A DNA stretch of 35,446 bases from a virus: IMG/VR virus record IMGVR_UViG_3300036770_003304, positions 1 through 35,446 of that record; one strand, written 5' to 3'. Positions within the stretch are counted from its first letter, which is position 1. Each line of letters opens with the position of its first letter. A program made the translations under genes and the position numbers. Shown here in pieces: positions 28,261 to 35,446 of the stretch. The notes beneath the pieces are model-generated. The model had not been told where the DNA came from and ran no database searches. It saw only the letters and a list, made by a program, of their open reading frames with translations.

Positions 28261-29629
28261 GCGTGTCAGCGATCGTCTCCGTGCCGCTGTAGTTCTGCGG
28301 GAGCGACAGCCCCTTGCCGTACATGTTGAACAGCCTGTCGAACGCCCTCACGAACGCGCCTTCGTTGTTGTTCGTGAACTCAAATCGGCCGTTGTCGTCG
28401 GCCCGCCAGTCCGTCGATCCCGCGATCATGCCGACCGCCTGACCGCCTGGCGCGATCGGCACAAGCTCCGCGAGGATGACCTCGTCGATGTACGCCGCCG
28501 CCGTCGTCAGCGCGGTCGTGCTCTCGATGTGCAGATAGGTGTCCTGCGGGATGTTGCGCGGCGACCGCAGCGTCACGCTCGTGATCGTCCACGATGTCGA
28601 CGAACTCGTCAGCGTCAGCGTGTTGTTGAAGTTGCCCGAGTCGATGATGTTCCCCGACCCGTCCTTCACGCTGATTCGGATCACGCCAGTGCAGCCGCTG
28701 TCGATCTTGTGCGCGAGCGCGATCACATACGGCCTGTCGGGCGTGAGCCGGCCGAGCGTGCCGCCCGACGCGCCGAGTTGCTGCCTTATGTCGAAAGCGC
28801 CGCTGCCCGCGTTCAGCTTGATCGACTTCGCGCCACGGTAGAAGGTTCCCGTCTCGGTCTGGAACTGCGTGCCCGCCGTGCCCGTGACGATGGCCCACTG
28901 GTCGGGGAGGTTCGATGTCTGATCCTCAAAGTCGCTGTTTGTGAGCTGGTTCTCGTAGATGCCGCCCGCGTCGATGGCGGCGGCGACCGACACGACCCGC
29001 GTGAGCGTGCCGCTGCCCGCAGGGAATCGGTAGTCGAGCGGCGCGTACGCGGGCTGTCCGCGAATCTCAAAGACCTCCGCGCCCCGCGAGATCGCGCCGT
29101 TCGCCGCGTCCTGCACGCATCGCGCCTCAAGCGTCTCCGACCGCACATTCGGCCAGTCGGCGGTCGACCCCAAGAGGATGTTCGGCGCGTCGAAGTTGTA
29201 GACGAAGCGCCCGTTGCCGACATTCGTCGCGCCGTAGGTCGCGCTCGACTTCGTGATCGTCGTTCCGTCTACCGTCTCGGTGTCCGCGTCCATCTGACGG
29301 ATGAGCCAGACGAGCGCGTCGGTGATCTGCCGCGAGCGCATCGTGTTCGCCGCACCCGAGGTGTTCGCCTCCGCGAAGCACATCTCGATGATCGTGCGCT
29401 CGGCGGCGGCGCGGACATCGTTCAGAACGCCGCCCGCCTCGGCGATGCGGCGGTCGATATTGCCCGCGAGCACCTCGATCATGTACGCGTCCGTCGACGA
29501 GTACTCGCCCTGCACATTGGCGAGGAGCGTCTTTAGGTTCGCCTGATGCGTGCGGACAGCGTCCATCATGTAGATGAGCGCGCCGAGCCGCGTGAACAGA
29601 CCGCCAGTGCCGTCGTAGGTCAGTGCCAT
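28250..29629 (-). CDS. Distal tail protein with CBM-like beta-sandwich
   Basis: The 459-residue protein has a helical N-terminus (RLGALIYMMDAVRTHQANLK, AAAERTIIEMCFAEANTSGA). A carbohydrate-binding-like beta-sandwich starts near residue 230 (NQLTNSDFEDQTSNLPDQWA, FYRGAKSIKLNAGSGAFDIR, RPYVIALAHKIDSGC, ITSVTLRSPRNIPQDTYLHI). The 'ns.fe....gp..W......' opening is typical of CBM_4_9-like domains. It ends in an ordinary helix. Being last in the late block, it probably contacts host surface glycans. The 3' end overlaps the lone plus-strand gene by 11 bp. Confidence 0.75.
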   Translation of the reverse strand: MALTYDGTGGLFTRLGALIYMMDAVRTHQANLKTLLANVQGEYSSTDAYMIEVLAGNIDRRIAEAGGVLNDVRAAAERTIIEMCFAEANTSGAANTMRSRQITDALVWLIRQMDADTETVDGTTITKSSATYGATNVGNGRFVYNFDAPNILLGSTADWPNVRSETLEARCVQDAANGAISRGAEVFEIRGQPAYAPLDYRFPAGSGTLTRVVSVAAAIDAGGIYENQLTNSDFEDQTSNLPDQWAIVTGTAGTQFQTETGTFYRGAKSIKLNAGSGAFDIRQQLGASGGTLGRLTPDRPYVIALAHKIDSGCTGVIRISVKDGSGNIIDSGNFNNTLTLTSSSTSWTITSVTLRSPRNIPQDTYLHIESTTALTTAAAYIDEVILAELVPIAPGGQAVGMIAGSTDWRADDNGRFEFTNNNEGAFVRAFDRLFNMYGKGLSLPQNYSGTETIADTLIA

Positions 29630-29880
29630 CAGGTTTCTCCGCTCGGTTCATCGGTCAGGGGGAGGAGCCTGTTCAGCGCGGCGCGTCTGCCCGCGCAGCC
29701 TCCGCAGTCGCCGAGAAGCTGCTTGAGCCGCAGCGCGGTCGTCGCAGCGTCGATCATGTCTCCGAGTCCGCGCATCGGCCCCGCGTAGCGGTCGCATGAG
29801 AAGCACACCCCAGGCGAAGGCGCGCCGCCGTGCAGGCCGAGAAGGCAGCGTCCTTCGTGGAGGTAGTGGCATTCGGTCAT
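29629..29880 (-). CDS. Small Cys-rich (zinc-binding type) protein
   Basis: The 83-residue protein starts at ATG 29880 and has Cys at 4, 12, 26, 29, 59 and 62: TECHYLHEGRC, GVCFSCDRY and LLGDCGGCAGRR. The C-x-x-C pairs suggest a metal site. A helix (MIDAATTALRLKQLLG) lies between. The TGATG overlap with the CBM-like gene puts it in the distal-tail operon. Similar small Cys proteins are known in phage tail blocks, role unknown. Confidence 0.7.
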   Translation of the reverse strand: MTECHYLHEGRCLLGLHGGAPSPGVCFSCDRYAGPMRGLGDMIDAATTALRLKQLLGDCGGCAGRRAALNRLLPLTDEPSGET

Positions 29881-30572
29881 GTGACGCTCGCCGACAAGGA
29901 GACGGACGGCCACGGGCGGAACCACTCCGCGGACGGGCTTGTCGCCATGTAGCCCCATGAATCCCCTGCGGGGATCGGCCTCGCGCATCCGCGATACGCG
30001 TTGGCGCTCGCCGAGTTGCCGTCGCCGTAGTTGAGGCCGTTCGGGCACCCGCTGCTCGGGTACTGCGCGATCGCGCCGACAGCCAATCCTCCGACCTCAA
30101 GACCGATCTCGTAGTGCCATGTTCCCGCATTGAACCTGAACGGGCAGATCCAATGCGACATCCGATACAGGCCCGACACGAATCGTGCGATGCCGCCGTA
30201 CTGCGCGACGGTCGCCCCGCTGCTCGCCTGAACGCGAAACAGGAATCCCGCGAAGTTGCTGCCCGTTGCGACCCAACCAACATTGAGGGTTGTCGAAAGC
30301 TCAAACCTGTACCCGCACCGCGATTGCGGCGCGATGCCGCGCTGCATTGTTCTTTGCGTAAGAAGGGAAGCGGGCAGTTCGATAGAACTTGGAACGATCT
30401 GCTGTGTGAAAGGGTTGAGCCGTCCCGTCTGGAGGTATGTCCCGTCGCCCATGTCCAAGGCGTTGACCGACAGGGGCGCGAAGGACGCATACGAACCGAG
30501 CACGCTTGTGAACGCGCAGCACTCGATCTCTGGCGGCGTGCAGCAGCACGCGATGACGGATTCCAGTGTCAA
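29877..30572 (-). CDS. Virion protein with Cys-rich start, TTG start codon
   Basis: The frame gives 231 residues from TTG 30572-30570, in a TTGA overlap with the gene before it; no ATG or GTG occurs earlier in a usable place. The N-terminus is Cys-rich (VIACCCTPPEIECCAFT). The body is beta-rich with conserved-looking aromatic motifs (RCGYRFELSTTLNVGWVATG, HWICPFRFNAGTWHYEIGLE, GCARPIPAGDSWGYMA). This fits a secreted-like, disulfide-rich distal tail or adhesin. No membrane helix. Confidence 0.68.
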   Translation of the reverse strand: MTLESVIACCCTPPEIECCAFTSVLGSYASFAPLSVNALDMGDGTYLQTGRLNPFTQQIVPSSIELPASLLTQRTMQRGIAPQSRCGYRFELSTTLNVGWVATGSNFAGFLFRVQASSGATVAQYGGIARFVSGLYRMSHWICPFRFNAGTWHYEIGLEVGGLAVGAIAQYPSSGCPNGLNYGDGNSASANAYRGCARPIPAGDSWGYMATSPSAEWFRPWPSVSLSASVT

Positions 30573-31033
30573 CCCTCGACCCCGTAGAGCGTCACCGTGA
30601 TTCGATCGGAGTTCGCCGCGCTCATCCAGATGCGGTCGCCGCTCGTCATGTACAGCGGCCCCTCGTAGCGCGTGGTCGTCTTGCCGTTCGTCGTCACATC
30701 GTAGAAAATCGCGTTCGCCGTGGTCGGCGACTCGCCTGGGCGCGTGTGATGCAGCCGAAAGTCCGTGTTGTTCGATGTGATCGCGGACACATAAAGCACC
30801 TCGACGACCGCGCTCGACCCGTTCGGAACCTCGTAGATTTGGTGCGCCACCGTCTTCGCGACCGCGCCCGCGAGCTTGCGGCGAGGATACGACCGCCATG
30901 TCCGCGAGTTGTAGGCGTTCGGCAGCGTGGATGTCCGCGAGTCGATGCCGCCGCCGCCCGCCGAAGTCGCCGAAACGGAAGGCAGCGGAAGACCGGCGTC
31001 TGCAATGCTTGGCGATGTCTGGCCGAGTTCCAT
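30569..31033 (-). CDS. Small structural protein of the tail tip
   Basis: The 154-residue protein has a Gly/Ser-rich start (SVSATSAGGGGIDSRT), a beta-strand body (TVAHQIYEVPNGSSAVVEVL, YVSAITSNNTDFRLHHTRPG) and a C-terminal part (RYEGPLYMTSGDRIWMSAAN) typical of small phage tail proteins. It lies between two other distal tail genes, 2 nt before the previous stop. Function inferred from place. Confidence 0.68.
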   Translation of the reverse strand: MELGQTSPSIADAGLPLPSVSATSAGGGGIDSRTSTLPNAYNSRTWRSYPRRKLAGAVAKTVAHQIYEVPNGSSAVVEVLYVSAITSNNTDFRLHHTRPGESPTTANAIFYDVTTNGKTTTRYEGPLYMTSGDRIWMSAANSDRITVTLYGVEG

Positions 31034-31035
31034 GC

Positions 31036-31794
31036 TCAGCTCCCGCAGTTGATGGCGTAACCGTTCGGCATCGAGAAGACTAGCGTGTTGCCGCCCGTGT
31101 CGGTGCAGAGAACCCGCGTGCCGACCTTGATCGGCTGTCGCGTGTAACCCGTCACCGATGGCGGAAGCACTGTTCCAAGACCGATGTTCGTCGCCGTGTC
31201 TCCGACCGTTTCCGCCGCATTGAGCGCGATCGTAACATCGTTGTCCTGAGCCGCGATGTCAGTCCACTGGTACAGGTTAGTCGCGGGATCGAATGTGACC
31301 TCGCTTCGGATCACATCGTACTTCCACGCGGGACTCCCAGCAGGAAGGCCAGGTATCGAAGTGGACGCGGTGATCTTGAAGACCCTCACGCGCGATCCTG
31401 CGGGCCGCATGATCGCCATGTACGCGCGACCGTCGCTCTTGCGCGCGGGCAGCAGGAAGACGATGTCGCCGACCTGATAGACCGAGTCGTCGACCGCGAC
31501 GGCCTCCGTCGCGTAGAGGTCTTGCCCCACATTCGACACCAAGCCGCCGCTCATCGACGGGAAGCTGAGGTTGTTCGGAGCCGCAGCAACCTCCGTCCAC
31601 GCGTAGCGGTTGTTGATGCCGCGCACGCCGAGCCGCGCGAGGATCATGTCGTCGAAGTCGTTCTCGCGCGGGTTTCGCGGCTGTGGCTCCTCGCGCTGCT
31701 CCAGAGCCTCGATGCGCGAGAAGACATCGTTGAGGATGTCGAACGACAGCTCCCCGATCTGACCCGCAGTGAATCGCTTGAATGGAGTCGGCAT
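31036..31794 (-). CDS. Minor tail / tail-tip protein
   Basis: The 252-residue protein opens MPTPFKRFTAGQIGELSFDI followed by LNDVFSRIEALEQ, a helical start found in many phage tail-tip proteins. The middle is beta-rich (YQVGDIVFLLPARKSDGRAY, AGSRVRVFKITA) and the end contains VKVGTRVLCTDT-like strands (PIKVGTRVLCTDTGGN). It is probably a hub or tip component. No enzyme motif is seen. Confidence 0.68.
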   Translation of the reverse strand: MPTPFKRFTAGQIGELSFDILNDVFSRIEALEQREEPQPRNPRENDFDDMILARLGVRGINNRYAWTEVAAAPNNLSFPSMSGGLVSNVGQDLYATEAVAVDDSVYQVGDIVFLLPARKSDGRAYMAIMRPAGSRVRVFKITASTSIPGLPAGSPAWKYDVIRSEVTFDPATNLYQWTDIAAQDNDVTIALNAAETVGDTATNIGLGTVLPPSVTGYTRQPIKVGTRVLCTDTGGNTLVFSMPNGYAINCGS

Positions 31795-31795
31795 C

Positions 31796-32158
31796 TCAGT
31801 CCGCGAGGATGTAGTACTGGAGGTTCACTGGCGCGGTGTTCGCGCGCGCGGTCGGCGCGGTCGTCCCAAGCCGCATGATCGCGGCCTCGCCGACCTTGAG
31901 CCGCGCGAACGCGACGAAGGTCGTCGTTCCTGTGCCGAGGTCGACATAGTTCGTCGGGCCGAGGTTTCGGAAGTACGCGTAGCCAGGCGTTGCGACATCG
32001 GTAACGCTCAGGGCTTCGCCGCTCGTACCGATGGCCTGAACGCCGCCCGTCGCGTTGCTGCCCGTCATATCGACGCGGAATGTTCCAGGGTCTTCCCGAT
32101 GGTCGAGGAAGTCCTTCTGCACGCGGAGACGGAGGTTGATCGTGATTTCGCTCGACAT
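31796..32158 (-). CDS. Small tail protein
   Basis: The 120-residue protein starts at ATG 32158 in a TGATG overlap. It is beta-rich (SEITINLRLRVQKDFLDH, YAYFRNLGPTNYVDLGTGTT, APVNLQYYILAD). The 'G.... g...YV.lg' and 'a.....g..i.l....~~~~~A' pattern is seen in tube-like or tip-associated proteins. Function unassigned. Confidence 0.68.
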   Translation of the reverse strand: MSSEITINLRLRVQKDFLDHREDPGTFRVDMTGSNATGGVQAIGTSGEALSVTDVATPGYAYFRNLGPTNYVDLGTGTTTFVAFARLKVGEAAIMRLGTTAPTARANTAPVNLQYYILAD

Positions 32159-32958
32159 CAGAAGTTCTCGCTTAGGCTGTTGAAGTTGGCGACGGTCTGG
32201 AACGGCTGAATCCACCGCACCCACCCCGCATAGGAGCCGTTGGCCGTCACCTCAAGCTCGACGCGTCCCTGCGGATTCATGCGCGGCACTTGCTGCATGT
32301 GGTAGAAGCGGTCGTATAGGAACTCGTGGCGGATGCTGTACAGCGAAACCGAAGTCCTGCTGCTCTGCGCTCCGATGTACAGCAGCTTCCCCGTTCCCGC
32401 TCCGTAGAACGGACGGTCGTTGCGCGAGCCGACCGCGTCAAAGAAACTCTCGGCGCGCGTCTCCATTGAGGACGCGGAAACCGTTTCTTCCAGTACGAGC
32501 TTCGACCGCTTCACCGCGACACTCAGCGGATTCCCGCCCGCGTCGATCGACTTTCCGCCGATGTCCGCGTCGGTCGGCGCTCCGTCGAACAACAGAAGTC
32601 CCGGCGGGATTCGGTAGAACAGCGCGAACTCCGCGATCCAGTCGACATGAACGCCGAGGTAGCCCTCCTCGCTTGGAAGCAGCCCGACGAACTCGCCAGA
32701 CTGGTATCCCCATGTGACGCGCCATGCGTTGCGCGAAGCGGGGATCGGCTCGTAGCTCACCGTCTGCGCGAAGACATTCGTTTCGCCTGGGAACGCGTCG
32801 CCCGCCTCGGGCATTCCGTTCGCGCCGAGTTCGATCTGGATCGGCTCGGTGATCGGGCTTGAGTCGTCCCAGACGACGAACACCCGCGTGCCCGTGAGCC
32901 GACCGCCGTTCGTCGCGAGCGACCGCGATTCAAGTTGTTCGTGGACTTCCTGCGCCAT
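32158..32958 (-). CDS. Distal tail / hub-type protein
   Basis: The 266-residue protein starts at ATG 32958 (TGATG overlap with the tape measure stop). It is the first gene after the tape measure, where the distal tail (Dit-like) protein normally sits. It is beta-rich with segments such as TRVFVVWDDSSPITEPI, ASRNAWRVTWGYQSGEFVGL and FYHMQQVPRMNPQGRVELEV. I infer the Dit/hub role from position only. Confidence 0.65.
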   Translation of the reverse strand: MAQEVHEQLESRSLATNGGRLTGTRVFVVWDDSSPITEPIQIELGANGMPEAGDAFPGETNVFAQTVSYEPIPASRNAWRVTWGYQSGEFVGLLPSEEGYLGVHVDWIAEFALFYRIPPGLLLFDGAPTDADIGGKSIDAGGNPLSVAVKRSKLVLEETVSASSMETRAESFFDAVGSRNDRPFYGAGTGKLLYIGAQSSRTSVSLYSIRHEFLYDRFYHMQQVPRMNPQGRVELEVTANGSYAGWVRWIQPFQTVANFNSLSENF

Positions 32959-33935
32959 CAGATGAATCCCCCGAGCGCCGCCGCCTTTGCGTTGATCTGC
33001 CTAACCTGTGCAAGCAGCGCCTGGTCGTTCTGCTTCTTCTCGTTGTCGGAGTATGCGGCGAACCTGAACTCGCCGATCGCCGTCGAGATGCTTCCGACCG
33101 CGCCGCTCATCGCCTGTCGCTGCGACTCGACCTCGGCCAGTTCCTGCTTCAGAAGGTCGAGCTGCTTCTCGCGCCGAGCCTCGTCCTCGCGAGCCTGCTT
33201 CTCGGCCTCCTTGCGGATTCGCTCCTCGTCGGCTTGCTTCTGGCGTTCCGCCGCCTCGTCGATCGCTCGGATGCGCGCGGCTGCGGACTGCTGAATCAGT
33301 TGGCGCTCGGCCTGAAAGATTTCCGCAAGGAACTTTCTTTCGCTGTCGCGGGTCGCCGCAAGGCTTTCCTCCTTGAACTGCTTCTCAAGCGCGGCGAGCT
33401 TCTCCTGCGCCTCAAGGTCGATCGCAAGACGCTCGTCTCCCGCCTCGCGCGCCGCGTTGCGGCGCAGTTCGAACTCGGCGGCGACCAGACGCTTGGCGCG
33501 CCCCTCCGCGACGGCAAGCGACTTCTGCGCCTCTGCCTCCATTACGCGGGACGCTTCGCGCGCGGCCTCCGCAGCGGATGTCCCGATCGCGTAGTCCATC
33601 ATCGCCTCGGCGAGGCTTGCAAACGCGCCGATGACGGGAACCGACTTGATTGCAGCAGCGAGCGCGTCCGTAAAGTTCGCGCCACGCGCGCCCTCCTCGA
33701 TCGCAACCTTCATTGCTTGGGAGATCGCACCGACCGCGATCGCCCCGCGTATCGAGTTCTGCAACTGCTTCGCGTAGTTCGCGCCGAGCCCCTCGCCCTG
33801 CTTGTCGAACGAGTCCTTGAACGCCTTCCCCGCCTCGCCGCCCTTCGTCGCGGCGGTCGTCTTCACGGCGGTCATCGACTCGTTGAAGCGAGTCATCGTC
33901 GCCGCCACGGAGATATTGATAGCGCCCGCGTTCAT
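32958..33935 (-). CDS. Tape measure protein (short)
   Basis: The 325-residue protein starts at ATG 33935 after a GGAGG ribosome site. It begins with a strand/helix start typical of tape measures (NAGAINISVAATMTRFNESM), then an Ala/Gly helical stretch with a hydrophobic core (IRGAIAVGAISQAMKVAIEE, VPVIGAFASLAEAMMDYAIG) and a long charged coiled coil (RIRAIDEAAERQKQADEERI, REKQLDLLKQELAEVESQRQ). The length gives a tail of roughly 50 nm by the usual 1.5 Angstrom per residue rule. It is the last gene before the distal tail genes and follows the G/GT frameshift pair. Confidence 0.88.
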   Translation of the reverse strand: MNAGAINISVAATMTRFNESMTAVKTTAATKGGEAGKAFKDSFDKQGEGLGANYAKQLQNSIRGAIAVGAISQAMKVAIEEGARGANFTDALAAAIKSVPVIGAFASLAEAMMDYAIGTSAAEAAREASRVMEAEAQKSLAVAEGRAKRLVAAEFELRRNAAREAGDERLAIDLEAQEKLAALEKQFKEESLAATRDSERKFLAEIFQAERQLIQQSAAARIRAIDEAAERQKQADEERIRKEAEKQAREDEARREKQLDLLKQELAEVESQRQAMSGAVGSISTAIGEFRFAAYSDNEKKQNDQALLAQVRQINAKAAALGGFI

Positions 33936-34515
33936 CGTCCCTCCACATATCGTCTCATCCAATCGCCCTCATCGGTGCGCTCGCCGTGGCCCTTGACGGC
34001 CATCAGCAGATGCGCCTCAAACTCGCCGCAGACGAGGTCGAGCGGGTTGCCGAGTCCAGGGCACGCCCGCGCCACCAGATGCGCGTGCGCGAGCCAGTCG
34101 CGCGGCGGCTCCGGCGGCAGCGGGCCTACGGATTTCCCGACGCGGCCCGCCGTTCGTGCTCCTCGATGTCTATCCCGAGCGCGGCAAGCGCGAGCGCCGT
34201 GGCGACCTGTGGCTCGACGAGCGCGACGAGTGCGCCGCTCTCGTCGCACGCGCGGTCGAGGACGCGCAGCGCCCCCGACAGCGAGAAGCACGACATGACT
34301 AGCGCGCTCGCGCGCCTCGCCTCGTCGCGGGCCGCGCGCGCCTCCGCGACCGCCTCCTTGGGCGTCATGCCCGCAGCGCGCGCGTCCCGCGCCGCGTCCG
34401 CCGCCATCGCGTCCGCGAGGCTCTCGCCGAGGGCGATCCGTTCGCGAACCGTCAGCGGGCGCAGCGAGAACGCCCGCCCGTCCACATCATGCGTCCATGC
34501 AGAAAGCCTGATCAT
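33932..34515 (-). CDS. GT: frameshifted tail assembly chaperone (T part fused to G)
   Basis: The second frame (33932-34132 in its own register) has no credible start but runs open from the slippery site at 34132-34138. A -1 shift after the G codon AAT would join the first 128 residues of the 129-residue G protein to 66 residues of T (SVGPLPPEPPRDWLAHAHLV ... GDWMRRYVEGR), a 194-residue G-T fusion. Its end overlaps the tape-measure start as ATGA. As in lambda, the T part would recruit the tape measure. The joining is inferred from sequence, not observed. Confidence 0.85.
34126..34515 (-). CDS. G: tail assembly chaperone (unshifted product)
   Basis: The 129-residue protein starts at ATG 34515 (ATGA overlap with the preceding gene) and ends at TAG 34126-34128. 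It is mostly helical and Ala-rich (LRPLTVRERIALGESLADAM, PKEAVAEARAARDEARRASA) with a hydrophobic centre. It lies between the tail tube and the tape measure, the lambda gpG position. The slippery heptamer ends one codon before its stop. Confidence 0.85.
   Translation of the reverse strand: MIRLSAWTHDVDGRAFSLRPLTVRERIALGESLADAMAADAARDARAAGMTPKEAVAEARAARDEARRASALVMSCFSLSGALRVLDRACDESGALVALVEPQVATALALAALGIDIEEHERRAASGNP
34132..34138 (-). promoter_or_regulatory. -1 ribosomal frameshift slippery heptamer G_GGA_AAT
   Basis: On the minus strand the G-frame codons read TCG GGA AAT CCG TAG. The heptamer GGGAAAT fits X_XXY_YYZ in the zero frame, and the -1 frame (GGG AAA TCC GTA) is exactly the open frame running to 33932. 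Lambda uses the closely related G_GGA_AAG at the same place in its G gene. GC-rich, stem-capable sequence follows (GCCGCC and GGCGGC units). Confidence 0.9.
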
Positions 34516-34769
34516 CGCATCCTCCTCCGCATCAGCTCCGCGAACGCATCGTCAGGCGCGGCCACGCGCTTGTCTCCGACGCGGCGGATGCTCCAACCGT
34601 CGATCCCCTTGAGGTCGACCCGCTCCGACATCACCGCGCACCGAACCGCGTGCTCCTCGCTCACCGTGCCCGGCGAGACGCGTCGCGTCCTGACCGTGCC
34701 GTCGCGCAGGACGAGCGTGACGAGCCAGTCGCTTTCGCTCGGGCCGAAGAGTCCAACCGCTTGATGCAT
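34512..34769 (-). CDS. Small protein between tail tube and G (complete copy)
   Basis: The 85-residue protein starts at ATG 34769, overlapping the tail tube stop as TGATG (GTG 34772 is an alternative). It has beta strands (SDWLVTLVLRDGTVRTRRVS) followed by helices and ends with a basic ELMRRRMR. Function unknown; its position suggests a tail-assembly accessory. The 5' part is repeated in variant form at 1-120. Confidence 0.72.
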   Translation of the reverse strand: MHQAVGLFGPSESDWLVTLVLRDGTVRTRRVSPGTVSEEHAVRCAVMSERVDLKGIDGWSIRRVGDKRVAAPDDAFAELMRRRMR

Positions 34770-35191
34770 CACACAAGCCAAGTGACGACGGGCGCAGCGC
34801 CGTCCGCGTTCGCGAAGTTCGCTGTGATCGTGACATCCTGCGTCTTGTCGGACGCGAAGGCATAGTTGTTCACGATGCAGTTCGCCGCGATGCGGCAATC
34901 GTTCGTCGCCGTGCCGTCGAACAGGCCGAGGACGATCGCCGTCGTGCTCGTCTGGTTGAACATCACGGCGGTGTTCGTCGTGCCCGCGTCGTTGACCTCC
35001 AGAGAACCCGTGAAGCTGCCCGTGAGGTCGAGCATCCCGAGTCGGCGGCGACGACCGCTGTCGCCGAAGCCCGTCAGGTCGCTCTCGCTGCGGGCAAGGG
35101 TCGCCGCGAAGGTGCGAACCTTGATCTTGTTCGTGATGCCTGAGCCGAGCGAGACATCGCCGTCGTTTCCGATGATGTAGGTGGTAGCCAT
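34769..35191 (-). CDS. Major tail (tube) protein, right copy
   Basis: The 140-residue variant of the protein at 120-542 has Ser17, Asn73, Thr81, Ser82, Ala85 and Gln118 in place of Thr, Ser, Val, Gly, Glu and Gly. In one circular genome this is the same gene as the left copy. The changes lie mainly in surface-like loops and the reading frame is intact, so both are functional alleles. Confidence 0.8.
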   Translation of the reverse strand: MATTYIIGNDGDVSLGSGITNKIKVRTFAATLARSESDLTGFGDSGRRRRLGMLDLTGSFTGSLEVNDAGTTNTAVMFNQTSTTAIVLGLFDGTATNDCRIAANCIVNNYAFASDKTQDVTITANFANADGAAPVVTWLV

Positions 35192-35201
35192 GTGGAAGCC
35201 C

Positions 35202-35446
35202 TCAGATGTCCCAAGCGGTGAGCCTGTACCTCTCCGTCATCGTCCAAGCGTCATCGTCAAATGACGGCACGCCCCCCGCGACCTTGACGGCGGTCACGCG
35301 GTCGATCCCCGATCCCGATACCGCCGCGATCGGAGTCGCCATCGCCGTCTCCAGTTCCTGCGCGATCGTCCAGATCGCGGTGTTGCCCGCGTTCGTGTAG
35401 ACGATCAGGAAGTCGACATCCAGCGTGTACCGCTTCTGGTTGCCGA
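35202..35446 (-). CDS. Tail terminator, 3' part only (cut by window edge)
   Basis: The frame enters from the right edge and stops at 35202-35204. It contains the last 80 or so residues of the protein that is complete at 553-954 (for example DVDFLIVYTNAGNTAIWTIA), with only silent or near-silent base changes. It is the variant copy belonging to the terminal overlap. Confidence 0.8.
   Translation of the reverse strand, partial: GNQKRYTLDVDFLIVYTNAGNTAIWTIAQELETAMATPIAAVSGSGIDRVTAVKVAGGVPSFDDDAWTMTERYRLTAWDI

Larger units (their letters stand above)
34650..35446. repeat. Right copy of the 797-bp terminal redundancy (diverged)
   Basis: Same length and register as 1-797 without gaps but with about 45 substitutions, many at third codon positions. 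It covers part of the 85-residue gene, all of the tail tube gene and part of the tail terminator gene. This is the overlap that closes the circular genome. Confidence 0.93.

Noticed and set aside
33932-34291. Independent gene starting far upstream for the T frame
   Set aside because: The upstream part of that frame is Arg-rich antisense-like and overlaps G; no ribosome site exists. Frameshifting at 34132-34138 explains the frame better.

Overview
This window looks like one complete genome of a tailed phage with a siphovirus-type (long, non-contractile tail) gene set and an HK97-fold head. It is GC-rich and almost every gene is on the minus strand. The last 797 bases (34650-35446) repeat the first 797 (1-797) without any indel but with about 45 substitutions by hand count. 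Gene order runs cleanly across that join: tail terminator, major tail protein, a small protein, the G/GT pair, then the tape measure. The molecule is therefore best read as a circle of about 34.65 kb (circularly permuted or cohesive-ended in nature) whose assembled ends come from two co-occurring strain variants. No host can be named from the sequence. No integrase, DNA polymerase, primase, recognisable repressor or endolysin was found.

Layout, following minus-strand transcription (high to low coordinates). (1) Early unit, 27885 to 26230: a 32-residue membrane protein, a RecT-like annealing protein, a small protein and an HTH regulator, closed by a hairpin terminator at 26183-26215. A promoter with a perfect dyad at its start site lies at 27921-27970. 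A single plus-strand gene (28015-28260) diverges from it and may be leaderless. (2) A 440-bp non-coding region (25791-26229) with iteron-like repeats, G/C tracts, a promoter with a TTGACA box and a dyad. This is the best candidate for the replication/control region. (3) Middle unit, 25790 to 19130: a possible replication-initiation or helicase-loader protein, then about 17 tightly overlapping small genes. These include a Gp157-like protein, a RusA-like resolvase, a zinc-ribbon protein, two duplicated coiled-coil gene families and several single-helix membrane proteins. A good intrinsic terminator at 19075-19110 closes it. (4) Late unit, from 19033 leftward through position 1 and, via the circle, from 34769 down to 28250. 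Its order is metallophosphoesterase, holin-like membrane genes, tail-fibre and receptor-region proteins, two methyltransferases, small and large terminase, a portal-MuF fusion, protease, capsid, decoration protein, a glycosyltransferase, head-tail connectors, tail tube, the G/GT frameshift pair, tape measure and distal tail proteins.

How it fits together: genes are packed with 1-4 bp start/stop overlaps (ATGA, GTGA, TTGA, TGATG), which fixes many non-ATG starts. The strongest special feature is a canonical G_GGA_AAT slippery heptamer one codon before the stop of the G-like gene. It joins exactly to an open frame lacking its own start, as in phage lambda G/GT. Other points worth attention are the divergent terminal copies, nested out-of-frame genes at 19873-20190, very stable hairpins flanking the decoration gene, and the absence of a recognisable lysin.
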